From the NCBI RefSeq assembly GCF_001904655.1, contig NZ_MRCC01000017.1:52685-116684 (forward strand): a DNA stretch of 64,000 bases, in the 5' to 3' direction. Shown here piece after piece: positions 8,525-16,586 of this stretch (its first letter is position 1; every line of letters begins with the position of its first letter). Origin of the DNA: Chroogloeocystis siderophila 5.2 s.c.1. GTDB lineage: Bacteria; Cyanobacteriota; Cyanobacteriia; Cyanobacteriales; Chroococcidiopsidaceae. Under the pieces are notes generated by a model that saw only the letters and a list, made by a program, of their open reading frames with translations, ran no database searches and had not been told where the DNA came from. The translations under genes were made by a program, and so were the position numbers.

Positions 8525-9175
8525 ATGAAATCGTATGAATTCGTCCTGCGGCGACTCGCGACTATTCTATCGGTAGCAATTATTTCATTAAGCGTCATGG
8601 CAGCAGTGACAGGAATTTTGCTGTCTTTCTACTACGAACCCGTCGCCGGTAGAGCCTATCAGTCATTAAACTGGATTGACACTGAAATTCCAAATGGCTT
8701 GTTAATTCATAGTATTCATGACATTGCAGGTAATGCCTTAATCGTCACCGCCTTAATTCAGATTGTCGTTATGTTTTTAGGCAGACAGTTTCGGTCGAGT
8801 TGGTTGACTGCTTGGATTAGTGGTATCTTGCTAACTTTAACTGGAATTGGTTTAAGTTGGACAGCAATTATCCTCGACTGGAGTCAAGTTGGCTACTGGC
8901 GTTTTCGCATCGAGTTAAGCACGATTGAAGCAATTCCGTTCATTGGTGGTACGTTACGCAATATTCTGACAGGTGGCGGAGCCGTCAATACAACAACAGT
9001 TGCGCACCTTTACACAATACACAGCTATCTTCTCTCTGTCGGTGCGATCGCGCTTGCTATCGTTCACTTGTGGAGTTTACTACAGCAAGAAAAAGAAATG
9101 AAAGGCGCTGTGGCAGAAACTTCACTGATGACAAGCGAAGTAAAAACAGAAGAAACCACATTTTCGCAAATTTGA
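8525..9175 (+). CDS. cytochrome b N-terminal-domain (b6-like) membrane protein
   Basis: 216 residues with four predicted membrane helices and the layout of cytochrome b6/cytochrome b N-domain proteins. Helix B carries His62 and His65 ('IHSIHDIAGN'); helix D carries His166 and His181, exactly 15 apart as in cytochrome b6. The position 14 residues after His65, where b6 has its second helix-B ligand, is Gln79. One haem site (His65/His166) is therefore intact, while the other keeps only His181. The short hydrophilic C-terminus is unlike PetB. It is probably an accessory membrane cytochrome in electron transfer, not the core b6. A single-gene unit, followed by a clear terminator at 9229. Confidence 0.8.
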   Translation: MKSYEFVLRRLATILSVAIISLSVMAAVTGILLSFYYEPVAGRAYQSLNWIDTEIPNGLLIHSIHDIAGNALIVTALIQIVVMFLGRQFRSSWLTAWISGILLTLTGIGLSWTAIILDWSQVGYWRFRIELSTIEAIPFIGGTLRNILTGGGAVNTTTVAHLYTIHSYLLSVGAIALAIVHLWSLLQQEKEMKGAVAETSLMTSEVKTEETTFSQI

Positions 9176-9228
9176 TTGTGATATCATCTCCAGCTAAATA
9201 ACTAGAATATCGGTATCGTTTCGCTGTT

Positions 9229-9272
9229 AATGGTTAGTTAATAGTCACCCTTCCCCTTGACTAACCATTTTT
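9229..9272 (+). terminator. rho-independent terminator after the cytochrome b gene
   Basis: AATGGTTAGT and ACTAACCATT form a 10-bp perfect stem around a 21-nt loop, followed by TTTT. It lies 54 bp after the cytochrome stop and just before the convergent antiporter gene, so it may serve both strands. Confidence 0.75.
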
Positions 9273-9338
9273 GTTATCACCAATCAACTGGATTTGATAT
9301 GATTTAAAGCAATTAGTCAAAGGCTAGTCGCTTTTGTT

Positions 9339-11228
9339 TTACAGCGGTGGAATGGGAACTTCTTCAACTTTAGAAAGCTTTTCTACATTCAAACGCCTTG
9401 CATTGCAATCGCCTGACAAACGTTTGAGCAGATTCGGTCTGGGATCGTGCAAGATGTAGATAATGCGATCGCTTGGTTGCCACTCTTCTGTCGCTGGTGC
9501 AATCAGAAACTGATCTTCGCGTTCGAGAAACAACGGAACAATCGCTTCAGTGCGCATCAAAGCTTGTAAATGAGCTTGTTGAAAAGAAAACTCGCGCTCG
9601 GTTAAAGTTGTTGTGCCTAACTTAACTCTGCCATCCTTGAGGTATTCATTCCAAGTTTTCAGCGGCAAGTCGGCAATAAAAGCTTGCTGCACCTTTGCTT
9701 TACCCGTAGCATTATTCGCTTCCGGGGTGCGCGGAAAAACTGCCAAAACGCGTGGAGGATTAAACTCTTCCGCAGCCCGCTGTGCTAGAACAAAATTAAC
9801 TTCACCGTTATTCGTCATTGCCAAAAAAGTTCCTACCGAGTCGAGTTCGGCTTCTTCCAACACGCCTTTATCTAAAGCACTGCGAACGATCACGCGAATA
9901 TTTTCGGCTTCTGCCTGTTGCGCTGCCACAGGGTCAGTATCAATTATCACTACAGACTCGCCACGTTCTTGAAACAAACGCGCAATTAAAACACTTAACG
10001 GGTTACAACCTACAATAACCGCTCCCGTTGCTTCTTTCGAAGTAATCTGTAACCAACTCGCAACCCAACCCGCAGTCAATCCTTGACAAACAACAGTCAA
10101 GATAATTGTTAAGAAAACGAGTGCTTTAATCGAATCTCCGCCGTTGATGCCGCGTTCAGTTAAGAAAATTGAAAATAAAGAGGCAACCGACGCAGAAACA
10201 ATGCCTCGTGGTGCGATCCAACATAAAAACAGCTTTTGTCGCCAATTGAGATCGCTATTCCACGTACATATCCCTACATTCAGTGGGCGGATAACAAACA
10301 TTAATGTCAGAACAGTAAATAAGCTACCCCATCCTAAAGCTAAAATACTCGCCAGCGATAAATCTGCTGAGAGCAAGATAAACAGCACCGAAACGCCTAG
10401 GATCGTGAGTTGTCCTTTAAATCGCCTTAACAATCGTTCTTCTGGTACAGATGAAGCGCGTAGTACAATACCTGCAACAACGGTTGCCATCAATCCCGAT
10501 TCACTACGAACGAGTTGAGCTAACGTAAATAATCCCCACACTCCCGCTAAAACGACTAGATTTTTGAGTTCGTCGGACAAAAAATTGGCACGCTTGAACA
10601 TTAAGCCGAATAATAAGCCACCGATCGCGCCAATACCTCCACCAATACCGAGACGGATAATCAAGCCACTGATTGCACGAATTGGATCGGTTTCGCCATT
10701 GAGAATCGTATCGAGAATCACAACCGCGAGGATCGCCCCTACAGGATCGATTAAAACCCCTTCTCCCTCCAACAATGTCGCCACTTGACGATCGACTTTA
10801 ACAAGTTTAAGAAGAGGACTAATAACCGTAGGTCCAGTGACAACAACCAAGGATGCATAGAGAAAAGCAATTGTCCACGGGAATTCACTTAACCAATGCG
10901 CCGCCATACCTGCACCGATCAGCGTAATTGCAGTACCAATTGTTACCAAATTCCGCAAACTGCCAGAAACCTTGCCTAATTCGCGCAGTTCTAGGTTAAA
11001 TCCACCCTCAAACAGAATAACAGCGGTTGCCAGCGCGACAATGACTTCTAAGCCAGAACCCAATGAATGGGGATGAAGTAGCCCGATGCCATCAGCACCC
11101 AACAAAATACCAAATAGCAGCAAAAACACGATACTTGGTACTTTGAGGTATTCTGCCACTACCTGAGCACCAATGCCAGCAGCGACAGCAATAACCATTT
11201 GCAAGGTAAGTTCAAACGATGCTTCCAT
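9339..11228 (-). CDS. CPA1-type cation:proton antiporter with TrkA-N domain
   Basis: 629 residues. Residues 1 to about 390 form a 12-helix Na+(K+)/H+ exchanger domain, with 'LFEGGFNLELREL' near 75 and 'GEGVLIDPVGAILAVVILD' near 155 (the ion-binding Asp in helix 6). Residues about 398-505 form a Rossmann TrkA_N-like domain ('AVIVGCNPLSVLIARLFQER', 'VVIIDTDPVAAQQAE'). The last part resembles TrkA_C. The soluble part probably gates transport in response to nucleotides. It exports Na+ or K+ in exchange for protons for pH and salt homeostasis; ion preference cannot be read. Single gene, preceded by a roughly 600-bp gap that holds hairpins and a permease remnant. Confidence 0.92.
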   Translation of the reverse strand: MEASFELTLQMVIAVAAGIGAQVVAEYLKVPSIVFLLLFGILLGADGIGLLHPHSLGSGLEVIVALATAVILFEGGFNLELRELGKVSGSLRNLVTIGTAITLIGAGMAAHWLSEFPWTIAFLYASLVVVTGPTVISPLLKLVKVDRQVATLLEGEGVLIDPVGAILAVVILDTILNGETDPIRAISGLIIRLGIGGGIGAIGGLLFGLMFKRANFLSDELKNLVVLAGVWGLFTLAQLVRSESGLMATVVAGIVLRASSVPEERLLRRFKGQLTILGVSVLFILLSADLSLASILALGWGSLFTVLTLMFVIRPLNVGICTWNSDLNWRQKLFLCWIAPRGIVSASVASLFSIFLTERGINGGDSIKALVFLTIILTVVCQGLTAGWVASWLQITSKEATGAVIVGCNPLSVLIARLFQERGESVVIIDTDPVAAQQAEAENIRVIVRSALDKGVLEEAELDSVGTFLAMTNNGEVNFVLAQRAAEEFNPPRVLAVFPRTPEANNATGKAKVQQAFIADLPLKTWNEYLKDGRVKLGTTTLTEREFSFQQAHLQALMRTEAIVPLFLEREDQFLIAPATEEWQPSDRIIYILHDPRPNLLKRLSGDCNARRLNVEKLSKVEEVPIPPL

Positions 11229-11360
11229 AGGGGACTTGCAAAGTCTCTGTCATAACCTTTCGTTAAGGATAGTCGATATTCGCGCTGCTCGGTGTAACAC
11301 TACACGCTCCCTCTGTTGTGAAGTTTTAATTTATTACGGTTAATTGTATTTTAGAATACA

Positions 11361-11528
11361 TATTCTCTCATATTGTTTAGAGAATAAAGCAAAATAAATT
11401 TTTTATTGATTAAGTTAACTTATGGTTGTCCGCGTCGAAAAAGCAATCGCTGACTTATGAATTAGTCGTAATATTACGTATTTCTCAAAAGTAGAAAGTA
11501 GTTTTTTACTCAAAAATACTTTCTACTT
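11361..11528. other. cluster of inverted repeats in the antiporter upstream region
   Basis: Three dyads lie close together: TATTCTCT/AGAGAATA (11361-11386), the 12-bp palindrome CGTAATATTACG (11467-11478), and a perfect 12-bp stem AAGTAGAAAGTA/TACTTTCTACTT with a 16-nt loop (11489-11528). The region is AT-rich and holds no credible gene. It is upstream of the minus-strand antiporter, so operator or leader functions are possible; a degenerate mobile element is the alternative. Confidence 0.45.
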
Positions 11529-11642
11529 AATCGCAAGTATCGAATAGAGATGAAGCGAAAAGAAAGCTTATGCTGTGGTCATACTGACAGCAAAGAAATA
11601 AATCTCCTGGATAAATCCTGCGAATAAGCCCCCTAAATCCAT

Positions 11643-11792
11643 GCTAGTTTGACCTTAATTCCCGTCAGTGCACTGTTCCTTGGTGTATTTATCTTAAATG
11701 AACAGCTGACATGGAATGCGATCGCAGGTATGGCATTGATCTTTGTTGGACTTGTCGCAATTGATGGCAGACTTATAACAAAAAGCAGCTAA
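11643..11792 (+). pseudogene. C-terminal remnant of an EamA/DMT-family permease
   Basis: A reading frame of about 49 codons ends in TAA and encodes 'LTLIPVSALFLGVFILNEQL' then 'AIAGMALIFVGLVAIDGRL'. This is the last helix pair of an EamA (drug/metabolite transporter) protein, including the typical 'P..a.l.g...l.E.l' stretch. The rest of the roughly 300-residue gene is absent, and an in-frame stop lies at 11634. Just upstream is an intergenic repeat motif (GCCCCCTAAATCC). It is clearly a truncated relic. Confidence 0.78.
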
Positions 11793-11831
11793 CTTCAGTC
11801 TCATTCCAGTCAACCTCTCTCATACTGCCAA

Positions 11832-11861
11832 CTCTGTGTTCTCAGTGTCCTCTGTGGTTCG
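11832..11861. repeat. dispersed 30-bp intergenic repeat, copy 1
   Basis: Begins CTCTGTGTTCTCAGTGTCC and continues CTCTGTGGTTCG. An inverted copy with few differences lies at 26776-26806. The first codons of the longest open frame for ada are formed from this repeat, which argues for the downstream ATG. Confidence 0.65.
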
Positions 11862-11886
11862 TCAAAAAACTATTGCACATATCAAA

Positions 11887-12444
11887 ATGAACTCAGCATT
11901 AGATTCTTTACAAGAATGGCAAGCAATTTTAAATCGAGACTCGCAATCTGATGGCAAAATTTTCTACAGCGTACACTCGACTAAGATTTATTGTCGCCCT
12001 AGCTGTCCTAGTCGTAAACCAAACCGCAACCAAGTAACATTTTTTCAATCGGCGCAAGAAGCCGCTGAATCACAAGGGTTTCGTCCTTGTAAGCGATGTC
12101 AACCACAAAAAATCCTCGCGCCTACACTCGATAAGGTTCTCACAGCCTATCGTTATATTGAAGCACAAAGCGATCGCATTCCCACCCTGACAGAATTGAG
12201 TACTCAAGTAGCATTAACTCCTACTTACTTCCAACGAGTATTTAAGCAAATTATTAGTGTCACTTTGTTTGAATACGCAAACGCCCAACGAATAAAACGA
12301 TTGAAACAACATCTCCACCAAGGTGCAGAAATTACTGATGGGCTTTACGCAGTCGGCTATGGTTCAAGTAGTCGCCTTTATAAAAAAAGCACCCGAACAA
12401 CTCGGAATGAGTCCTGCTACATACAAACGACGCGGGAAAGGTGA
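11887..12444 (+). CDS. ada: Ada DNA-repair regulator, N-terminal part (frameshifted)
   Basis: N-terminal half of an Ada-type methyl-phosphotriester repair protein and AraC regulator. The zinc-binding methyl-acceptor domain is complete: 'YCRPSCPSRKP' and 'RPCKRCQP' provide the four Cys. An AraC helix-turn-helix follows ('PTLTELSTQVALTPTYFQRV'). The frame then leaves the family sequence after '...YGSSSRLYKK' at a run of seven A (12382-12388) and stops 19 codons later. Dropping one A restores the second half (12323-12943). I use the ATG at 11887 because the longer start at 11836 lies in a dispersed repeat. This is either a real frameshift, slippage on the A-run, or a sequencing error. Confidence 0.85.
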   Translation: MNSALDSLQEWQAILNRDSQSDGKIFYSVHSTKIYCRPSCPSRKPNRNQVTFFQSAQEAAESQGFRPCKRCQPQKILAPTLDKVLTAYRYIEAQSDRIPTLTELSTQVALTPTYFQRVFKQIISVTLFEYANAQRIKRLKQHLHQGAEITDGLYAVGYGSSSRLYKKSTRTTRNESCYIQTTRER

Positions 12445-12943
12445 AGCAATTCGCTATACAAGCGCAAACTCGCCACTGGGTTATCTAACAATTGCAGCAA
12501 CGACACGCGGGATATGTAGTGTTAAACTAGGAGACGATTTAACAAAACTAGAAAACGAACTTCGTAATGAATTTCGCTACGCATTGCTACATCGTGCCGA
12601 TGATAAACTACAAGAATGGATTCTTCAAGCTTTAGTAGATTATCTCAGTGGTAAATTGCCTTTACCAGAACTTCCCTACGATGTCAAAGCCACTGCATTT
12701 CAACTGCAAGTTTGGGAAGCACTAAAGCAAATTCCTCTCGGTACAATAGTGAGTTACAGCGATGTTGCTTGCGCGATTGGACATCCTACCGCAGTTCGTG
12801 CTGTAGCGCGTGCTTGTGCGACAAACCCTGTTGCTCTCATTATTCCCTGTCATCGCGTATTACCGAAAACCGGAGGATTGGGAGGGTATCGTTGGGGCGT
12901 TTCTCTGAAACAAGCACTATTGGAAATGGAACAACAGCTTTGA
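12323..12943 (+). CDS. ada: Ada C-terminal part: O6-methylguanine-DNA methyltransferase
   Basis: Carries the second half of Ada in the +1 frame. Family similarity begins at 'KKAPEQLGMSPATY' right after the A7 run. The remaining residues form a full O6-alkylguanine transferase domain, with the active-site Cys in 'IPCHRVL', the Arg-finger region 'AVRAVARACATNP' and the helix 'FQLQVWEALKQIPLGT'. The two parts together would give about 351 residues, the normal Ada length. An internal ATG at 12407 could in principle start a stand-alone transferase, although no strong ribosome site precedes it. The repair domain may therefore still be made even if the frameshift is real. Confidence 0.85.
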   Translation: MQKLLMGFTQSAMVQVVAFIKKAPEQLGMSPATYKRRGKGEAIRYTSANSPLGYLTIAATTRGICSVKLGDDLTKLENELRNEFRYALLHRADDKLQEWILQALVDYLSGKLPLPELPYDVKATAFQLQVWEALKQIPLGTIVSYSDVACAIGHPTAVRAVARACATNPVALIIPCHRVLPKTGGLGGYRWGVSLKQALLEMEQQL

Positions 12944-13036
12944 AAAATAACCGTATTTCTACGGTACTCATTGTTGCTAAAGCTGGGAACTCTGAATGAC
13001 GAGTAACCTCTTGTCAACCTTATTTAATATATTGCA

Positions 13037-13921
13037 ATGGTTTCATCTGTAACGCATACTCCCAGTTTTGATTTTGATGATGACAAATTTAAAGCACCTG
13101 CTTCTGAGATACTGCCTTGGTGTCAAATGATTAACCCGCAATGGGGTGAAAATGGATTGAAGCCGTATGGATTAGCGATTACGCAAGAAAACGCAAAACT
13201 TGTTGGTTTTACACCTGATGAGAATTGGCAGCAAGTAGAATATACTTTTGGTTCGGGCGAAATTGTTGAGTTGTTAATGACAAGTACTCCGCGAATATTA
13301 GTCCTACATCGCGGACCTGTTTGTATCAAAGATCGTACGACAAATACCACTTTGGGTCGTCTGATAGATCATTACGAAAGTTTTACCAACGAGAAGCCAA
13401 AATTTAAAACGTTTACACGTTATCTCGTTTTCTTGGTAGGAAAAAATCAAAAGCTGCTGCATCATTCTCCATTGCGCTTGACATTAAGCGGTGCAGCTGG
13501 GGCAAGTTTTAGTACAGCGTTTCGTACCTCAAAAAATGGTCAAGTCACGAGTGGGTTTACGTTAGAACTGGAAAAAGCTTATGCTGCTTTTCGTCATCAA
13601 TCATTTGCAGCTAAAAGTGGACTGTTTCACGCTCACGGCGTTTTTTGCCCTATCATTACCTCTGAGGAAAGAGGAACAGCACCTAATAAAGCTTTAGTGG
13701 CTGTTACAGTAGACTACGAGCATCCGACAGCAGAGAACTTAGTAGAGTACTTAATTCCGACAAATTCAGAAGAATCTGCTGTCATTTGTCAAACGTTTGA
13801 AACTTATCAAGATTTTGGTAAAGAACAACCAAAATTAGAAGCTGCTAGTACTCCTGACGTAGAGGAAATTGCTGATAGCGATCGCTTTGATGAATATGAT
13901 TTTGATGCTGCACCTTATTAA
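13037..13921 (+). CDS. conserved cyanobacterial hypothetical protein (possibly DUF5895)
   Basis: 294-residue soluble protein with an acidic C-terminal tail ('DVEEIADSDRFDEYDFDAAPY') and an acidic N-terminal stretch ('FDFDDDKF'). The central part (20-240) is a mixed alpha/beta domain containing 'GENGLKPYGLAI', 'RGPVCIKDRTT' and 'LRLTLSGAAGASFSTAFR'. I recall similar cyanobacterial proteins grouped as DUF5895, but cannot confirm it. The acidic tail recalls single-strand-binding or nucleic-acid-associated proteins; that is only a guess. It stands alone between ada and the convergent transglycosylase gene, with a hairpin at 13933 after it. Confidence 0.7.
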   Translation: MVSSVTHTPSFDFDDDKFKAPASEILPWCQMINPQWGENGLKPYGLAITQENAKLVGFTPDENWQQVEYTFGSGEIVELLMTSTPRILVLHRGPVCIKDRTTNTTLGRLIDHYESFTNEKPKFKTFTRYLVFLVGKNQKLLHHSPLRLTLSGAAGASFSTAFRTSKNGQVTSGFTLELEKAYAAFRHQSFAAKSGLFHAHGVFCPIITSEERGTAPNKALVAVTVDYEHPTAENLVEYLIPTNSEESAVICQTFETYQDFGKEQPKLEAASTPDVEEIADSDRFDEYDFDAAPY

Positions 13922-13932
13922 GTAAATAGCAA

Positions 13933-13953
13933 GGGGACAAACAAGATGTCCCC
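13933..13953. terminator. hairpin between convergent genes
   Basis: GGGGACA, a 7-nt loop, TGTCCCC: a perfect 7-bp GC-rich stem placed between two convergent stops (13921 and 13965). T-tracts on both sides are weak, so it is a candidate bidirectional terminator. Confidence 0.55.
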
Positions 13954-13964
13954 ACCACTTGAGT

Positions 13965-15161
13965 TTATTTCAGTAACAAATAATACAAATGTCCACGATG
14001 ACCAGTCACTCCAGCGCGATCGCCGGCTAGTTTACCTGTACCCATGAAATAATCTACTCGTCCTGGCCCTTTAATCGCACCACCCGTATCTTGATCTAAA
14101 ACGTAGCGGCTCACAAGGCGATATTCCATACTGCCTGTAAAATCGTTAGGAAACGGTAGTTGCGTATGAATCAATGCTAAAGCACCAGGCGGCATGAGTG
14201 ATTTATCTGTCGCGATCGAGCGATCTGCGGTGACGGGTACTCCCAAAGATCCGACGGCTGGCGCACCTCCTGTTTCTCGGAAGAACACAAAACCACGATT
14301 ACGCGGTAAATAGTTATTAAGCTCGGCTGGGTATTGCGTAAAGTAGTCGATCATCACTGGTAACGTTAAACCCGCTAACGGTAATTTGCCGTCTTTGGCT
14401 AATTCTTTGCCAATACTGGTGTAAGGGTAGTCTGTTTTTCCTGCAAAACCAATTGAAATCATTTTTCCATCAGCGAGTTGCAGCCGTGCTGATCCTTGAA
14501 TTTGGGCTAAAAATGCTTCTAGGCGATCACGTAACCAAACAATTTCTAACCCCTTGAGTCTACTTTTGTCGCCTAGCAAACCATCTTTACCTTCGAGTTC
14601 TTGGCGAGTGGGGTGCGGTTTGCGCCAAGATTTGAAATTTGGCGGTAGCCGATACAATGGATAACGAAATTCTGCGGTGGGAACGCGGCTGGCTTGATAA
14701 ATCGGTTCATAGTAAGCCGTGTAAAGAACATCGCCTTTGCCGTCTCGCCCTGTAGACTGGTAAAACACGAACTCACGCGATACCGCAGCTTGTAGTTCTT
14801 CCGGTGAATTTGAACGCACAACTAATTGTCGAAAACGCTCTAAACTACGTTGAACGCGATCGCGGGTAATTCCCGTTCCTCGATAGCGTCGATATGCGGC
14901 TGTCGCGGCTGGAGATTTAATATAACGTAAACTATGATCAATTGATGTTAGTAAGGCGTGTTTATCTCCAGGTTGACCACTTTGACCCCAAAAAATTTGC
15001 TCATCTAACCCTAATATTTCAGTCTGACAACAATCAGTATTTTGCTTTTGAACGCGTTGTGTGTCAGAAACAGGTCGCAATGGTATCCGCGCCACCGCTG
15101 GTACTGTCGTCAAGATAGCAGCGGCTAAACTTAGGGTCATTAAAGCCGTTTTTTTTCTCAT
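13965..15161 (-). CDS. mltA: MltA-type lytic murein transglycosylase
   Basis: 398 residues with a signal peptide (residues 1-24, cut after '...VPAVA'). The MltA domain contains 'TAYYEPIYQAS', 'IQGSARLQLADGK', 'GFAGKTDYPYTSIG' and 'NRGFVFFRE'. A 3D domain with 'QDTGGAIKGPGRVDYFMGTG' follows, carrying the catalytic Asp at the start of this motif. It cleaves the MurNAc-GlcNAc bond of peptidoglycan with 1,6-anhydro formation and acts in the periplasm. A good GGAG site lies before the ATG. The start is only 13 bp from the stop of an upstream 83-residue gene, suggesting co-transcription. Confidence 0.92.
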   Translation of the reverse strand: MRKKTALMTLSLAAAILTTVPAVARIPLRPVSDTQRVQKQNTDCCQTEILGLDEQIFWGQSGQPGDKHALLTSIDHSLRYIKSPAATAAYRRYRGTGITRDRVQRSLERFRQLVVRSNSPEELQAAVSREFVFYQSTGRDGKGDVLYTAYYEPIYQASRVPTAEFRYPLYRLPPNFKSWRKPHPTRQELEGKDGLLGDKSRLKGLEIVWLRDRLEAFLAQIQGSARLQLADGKMISIGFAGKTDYPYTSIGKELAKDGKLPLAGLTLPVMIDYFTQYPAELNNYLPRNRGFVFFRETGGAPAVGSLGVPVTADRSIATDKSLMPPGALALIHTQLPFPNDFTGSMEYRLVSRYVLDQDTGGAIKGPGRVDYFMGTGKLAGDRAGVTGHRGHLYYLLLK

Positions 15162-15174
15162 CGTTCACTCCACA

Positions 15175-15426
15175 CTAAAATCGTTCCACACTAGAGCTAA
15201 ATATCGGCTCCACCCGAATTGCTACAATCTTCGATGGACGCACCACAAGGTACTCTCCTTGAATATTTTTGATCGGTACGCTAATAAAGTCATTAGAAGC
15301 CGCCTTTGGTGTTAATTCACTGCTGTACCACTTCTGAAATTCTTGGATTGTCGGAAAACGCACTTCTTCTCTGTGTCCGCCCTCGATGAGAAGATGTACC
15401 ACGTATTCGTTAGGAGTTCTCGGCAT
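15175..15426 (-). CDS. conserved small hypothetical protein upstream of mltA
   Basis: 83-residue soluble protein ('MPRTPNEYVVHLLIEGGHRE...'), possibly an alpha/beta ligand-like fold with several alternating hydrophobic strands. It resembles small conserved cyanobacterial hypotheticals; I cannot assign a function. It is the first gene of a probable two-gene unit with the transglycosylase. The C-terminus ('VRPSKIVAIRVEPIF') reads like the last strand of a beta-sheet domain. Confidence 0.7.
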   Translation of the reverse strand: MPRTPNEYVVHLLIEGGHREEVRFPTIQEFQKWYSSELTPKAASNDFISVPIKNIQGEYLVVRPSKIVAIRVEPIFSSSVERF

Positions 15427-15615
15427 ACAAATAACGTTAATTTACGAATGCATCGCATTCATTTCTAACTGACTCGACTCGAAATTGAGAAGAGGCGGTA
15501 GAAAGGAGTCAGAGGTTAGGGTTAAAATAGGCTACCACAATATAGCTAAGAACTAAGAGTAAAACGCTAGTTTAAGTGAGCTTAGACTTTAGCCTCTACC
15601 TTCTCAGCAAACCAA

Positions 15616-16386
15616 TTACGTAAATAAATTGAATCGCTGAAGTTGTGTTTCCATGACTTGAGGCAGTATTGTACCAAGTTCTATGCTGTTATTGAATTGC
15701 AATAATTGGTAATTAGGTAAATCAAAAGGTAGTTGTCCAGCTAAATCTTTTCGCTGCATCTGTGCGAGAACAATTTGTTCGGTTCGCTTGCTTTGGATCG
15801 CATAGCCAATTTCAACACAGACATTCGGGCTAAGAATAAGCTGCGCCTTCCCTTTGCTGTCAATACTTGTAATCGGTGTACTATCGGCAATAAATAATAA
15901 ACTTTTACGAATTTTTTGCATCGCGGTGCTATTCAAGCGTATACAGCTATCACCAGAGCGATGTGATTCAATTAATGATAATTCGATCCGCGATCGCTTA
16001 TTTAAGGTAGCGATCGCTTTTTGTAATTCTTCTCTTAAAGCTTCACTAGAAGCTGTATACTCGGTTTGATAACAAAAAAAGATTGTTGGCTCTAACGACG
16101 CCATGACCGTCTGCTTCGTGAAATAAATTTCATGGCTACTCAGGTCAATATTCGCGATTGTATAACCACCGCTACCTTCAATGTAAAATTCAACGTTCTC
16201 TCCTTGTAAGTAACGCTGAAACCATGTCGATTGTTTAACTTGTTCGCGATCTTCTAAAAAATCTGCCCTAAGCGCAGATTTTAATAAACTGTTTTTGCTG
16301 AGGCGCAGATCGTGAGGACGTTTTTCTAATTCTTCTAGCGGTTCATATTCGTGAATATACCAAGCTTTTAGAGCAATAATCGCCAT
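15616..16386 (-). CDS. two-domain protein with TIR-like nucleotide-binding C-terminus
   Basis: 256 residues. Residues 1 to about 95 form an uncharacterised N-terminal module ('WYIHEYEPLEELEKRPHDLR', 'EFYIEGSGGY'). From about 100 a Rossmann/TIR-like domain follows: strand 'TIFFCYQTEY', helix 'SSEALREELQKAI', strand 'IELSLIES', 'SLLFIADSTPI', then 'SPNVCVEIGYAIQSKRTEQI' and 'LPFDLPNYQLLQF'. The 'PNVxxEIGYA...LPFDL' pattern is typical of TIR-like predicted nucleotide-binding proteins; the conserved Glu sits where TIR NADases hold their catalytic Glu. Such proteins often act in anti-phage or stress responses. Upstream lie a structured segment and a NADAR gene on the same strand. Fold assignment is fairly good; enzymatic activity is inference. 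Confidence 0.68.
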   Translation of the reverse strand: MAIIALKAWYIHEYEPLEELEKRPHDLRLSKNSLLKSALRADFLEDREQVKQSTWFQRYLQGENVEFYIEGSGGYTIANIDLSSHEIYFTKQTVMASLEPTIFFCYQTEYTASSEALREELQKAIATLNKRSRIELSLIESHRSGDSCIRLNSTAMQKIRKSLLFIADSTPITSIDSKGKAQLILSPNVCVEIGYAIQSKRTEQIVLAQMQRKDLAGQLPFDLPNYQLLQFNNSIELGTILPQVMETQLQRFNLFT

Positions 16387-16444
16387 ACCGTGCGCTGTTT
16401 ATGCTGACTTTATGTTCATTACTCTCAAAATTCTACTCTAAAAC

Positions 16445-16586
16445 AAAACAACACCCAAAACTCTACTAGCTAAGACACTTCCTCTTATAAAATTAGCTTC
16501 CCAGGGTTGTATCCATTAGAATACATCGCCCCCAATTGCCAGCTTGAGGAAATATTAGCATTCGACTTGGGTGTCGTTTTTTGTTT
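16445..16586. ncRNA. candidate structured RNA or 5' leader (nested long-range stems)
   Basis: No gene here, but nested complementarity spans about 140 nt. The outer stem is 16445-16458 with 16567-16580 (13 pairs, one mismatch; core ACACCCAA/TTGGGTGT). The middle stem is GCTA..TTCCTC (16469-16484) with GAGGAA..TAGC (16546-16559). The inner hairpin is GGG-TGTAT (16504-16512) with ATACA-CCC (16521-16531). The plus strand has six T right after the outer stem, like an intrinsic terminator. On the minus strand the element would be a leader ending about 60 nt before the TIR-like start. I could not match it to a known riboswitch; a 6S-type RNA is an untested alternative. Confidence 0.5.

Noticed and set aside
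15616..16386. Restriction endonuclease interpretation of the TIR-like protein
   Set aside because: No PD-(D/E)xK or HNH pattern is visible; the 'PNVxxEIGYA...LPFDL' arrangement fits TIR-like nucleotide-binding domains better.
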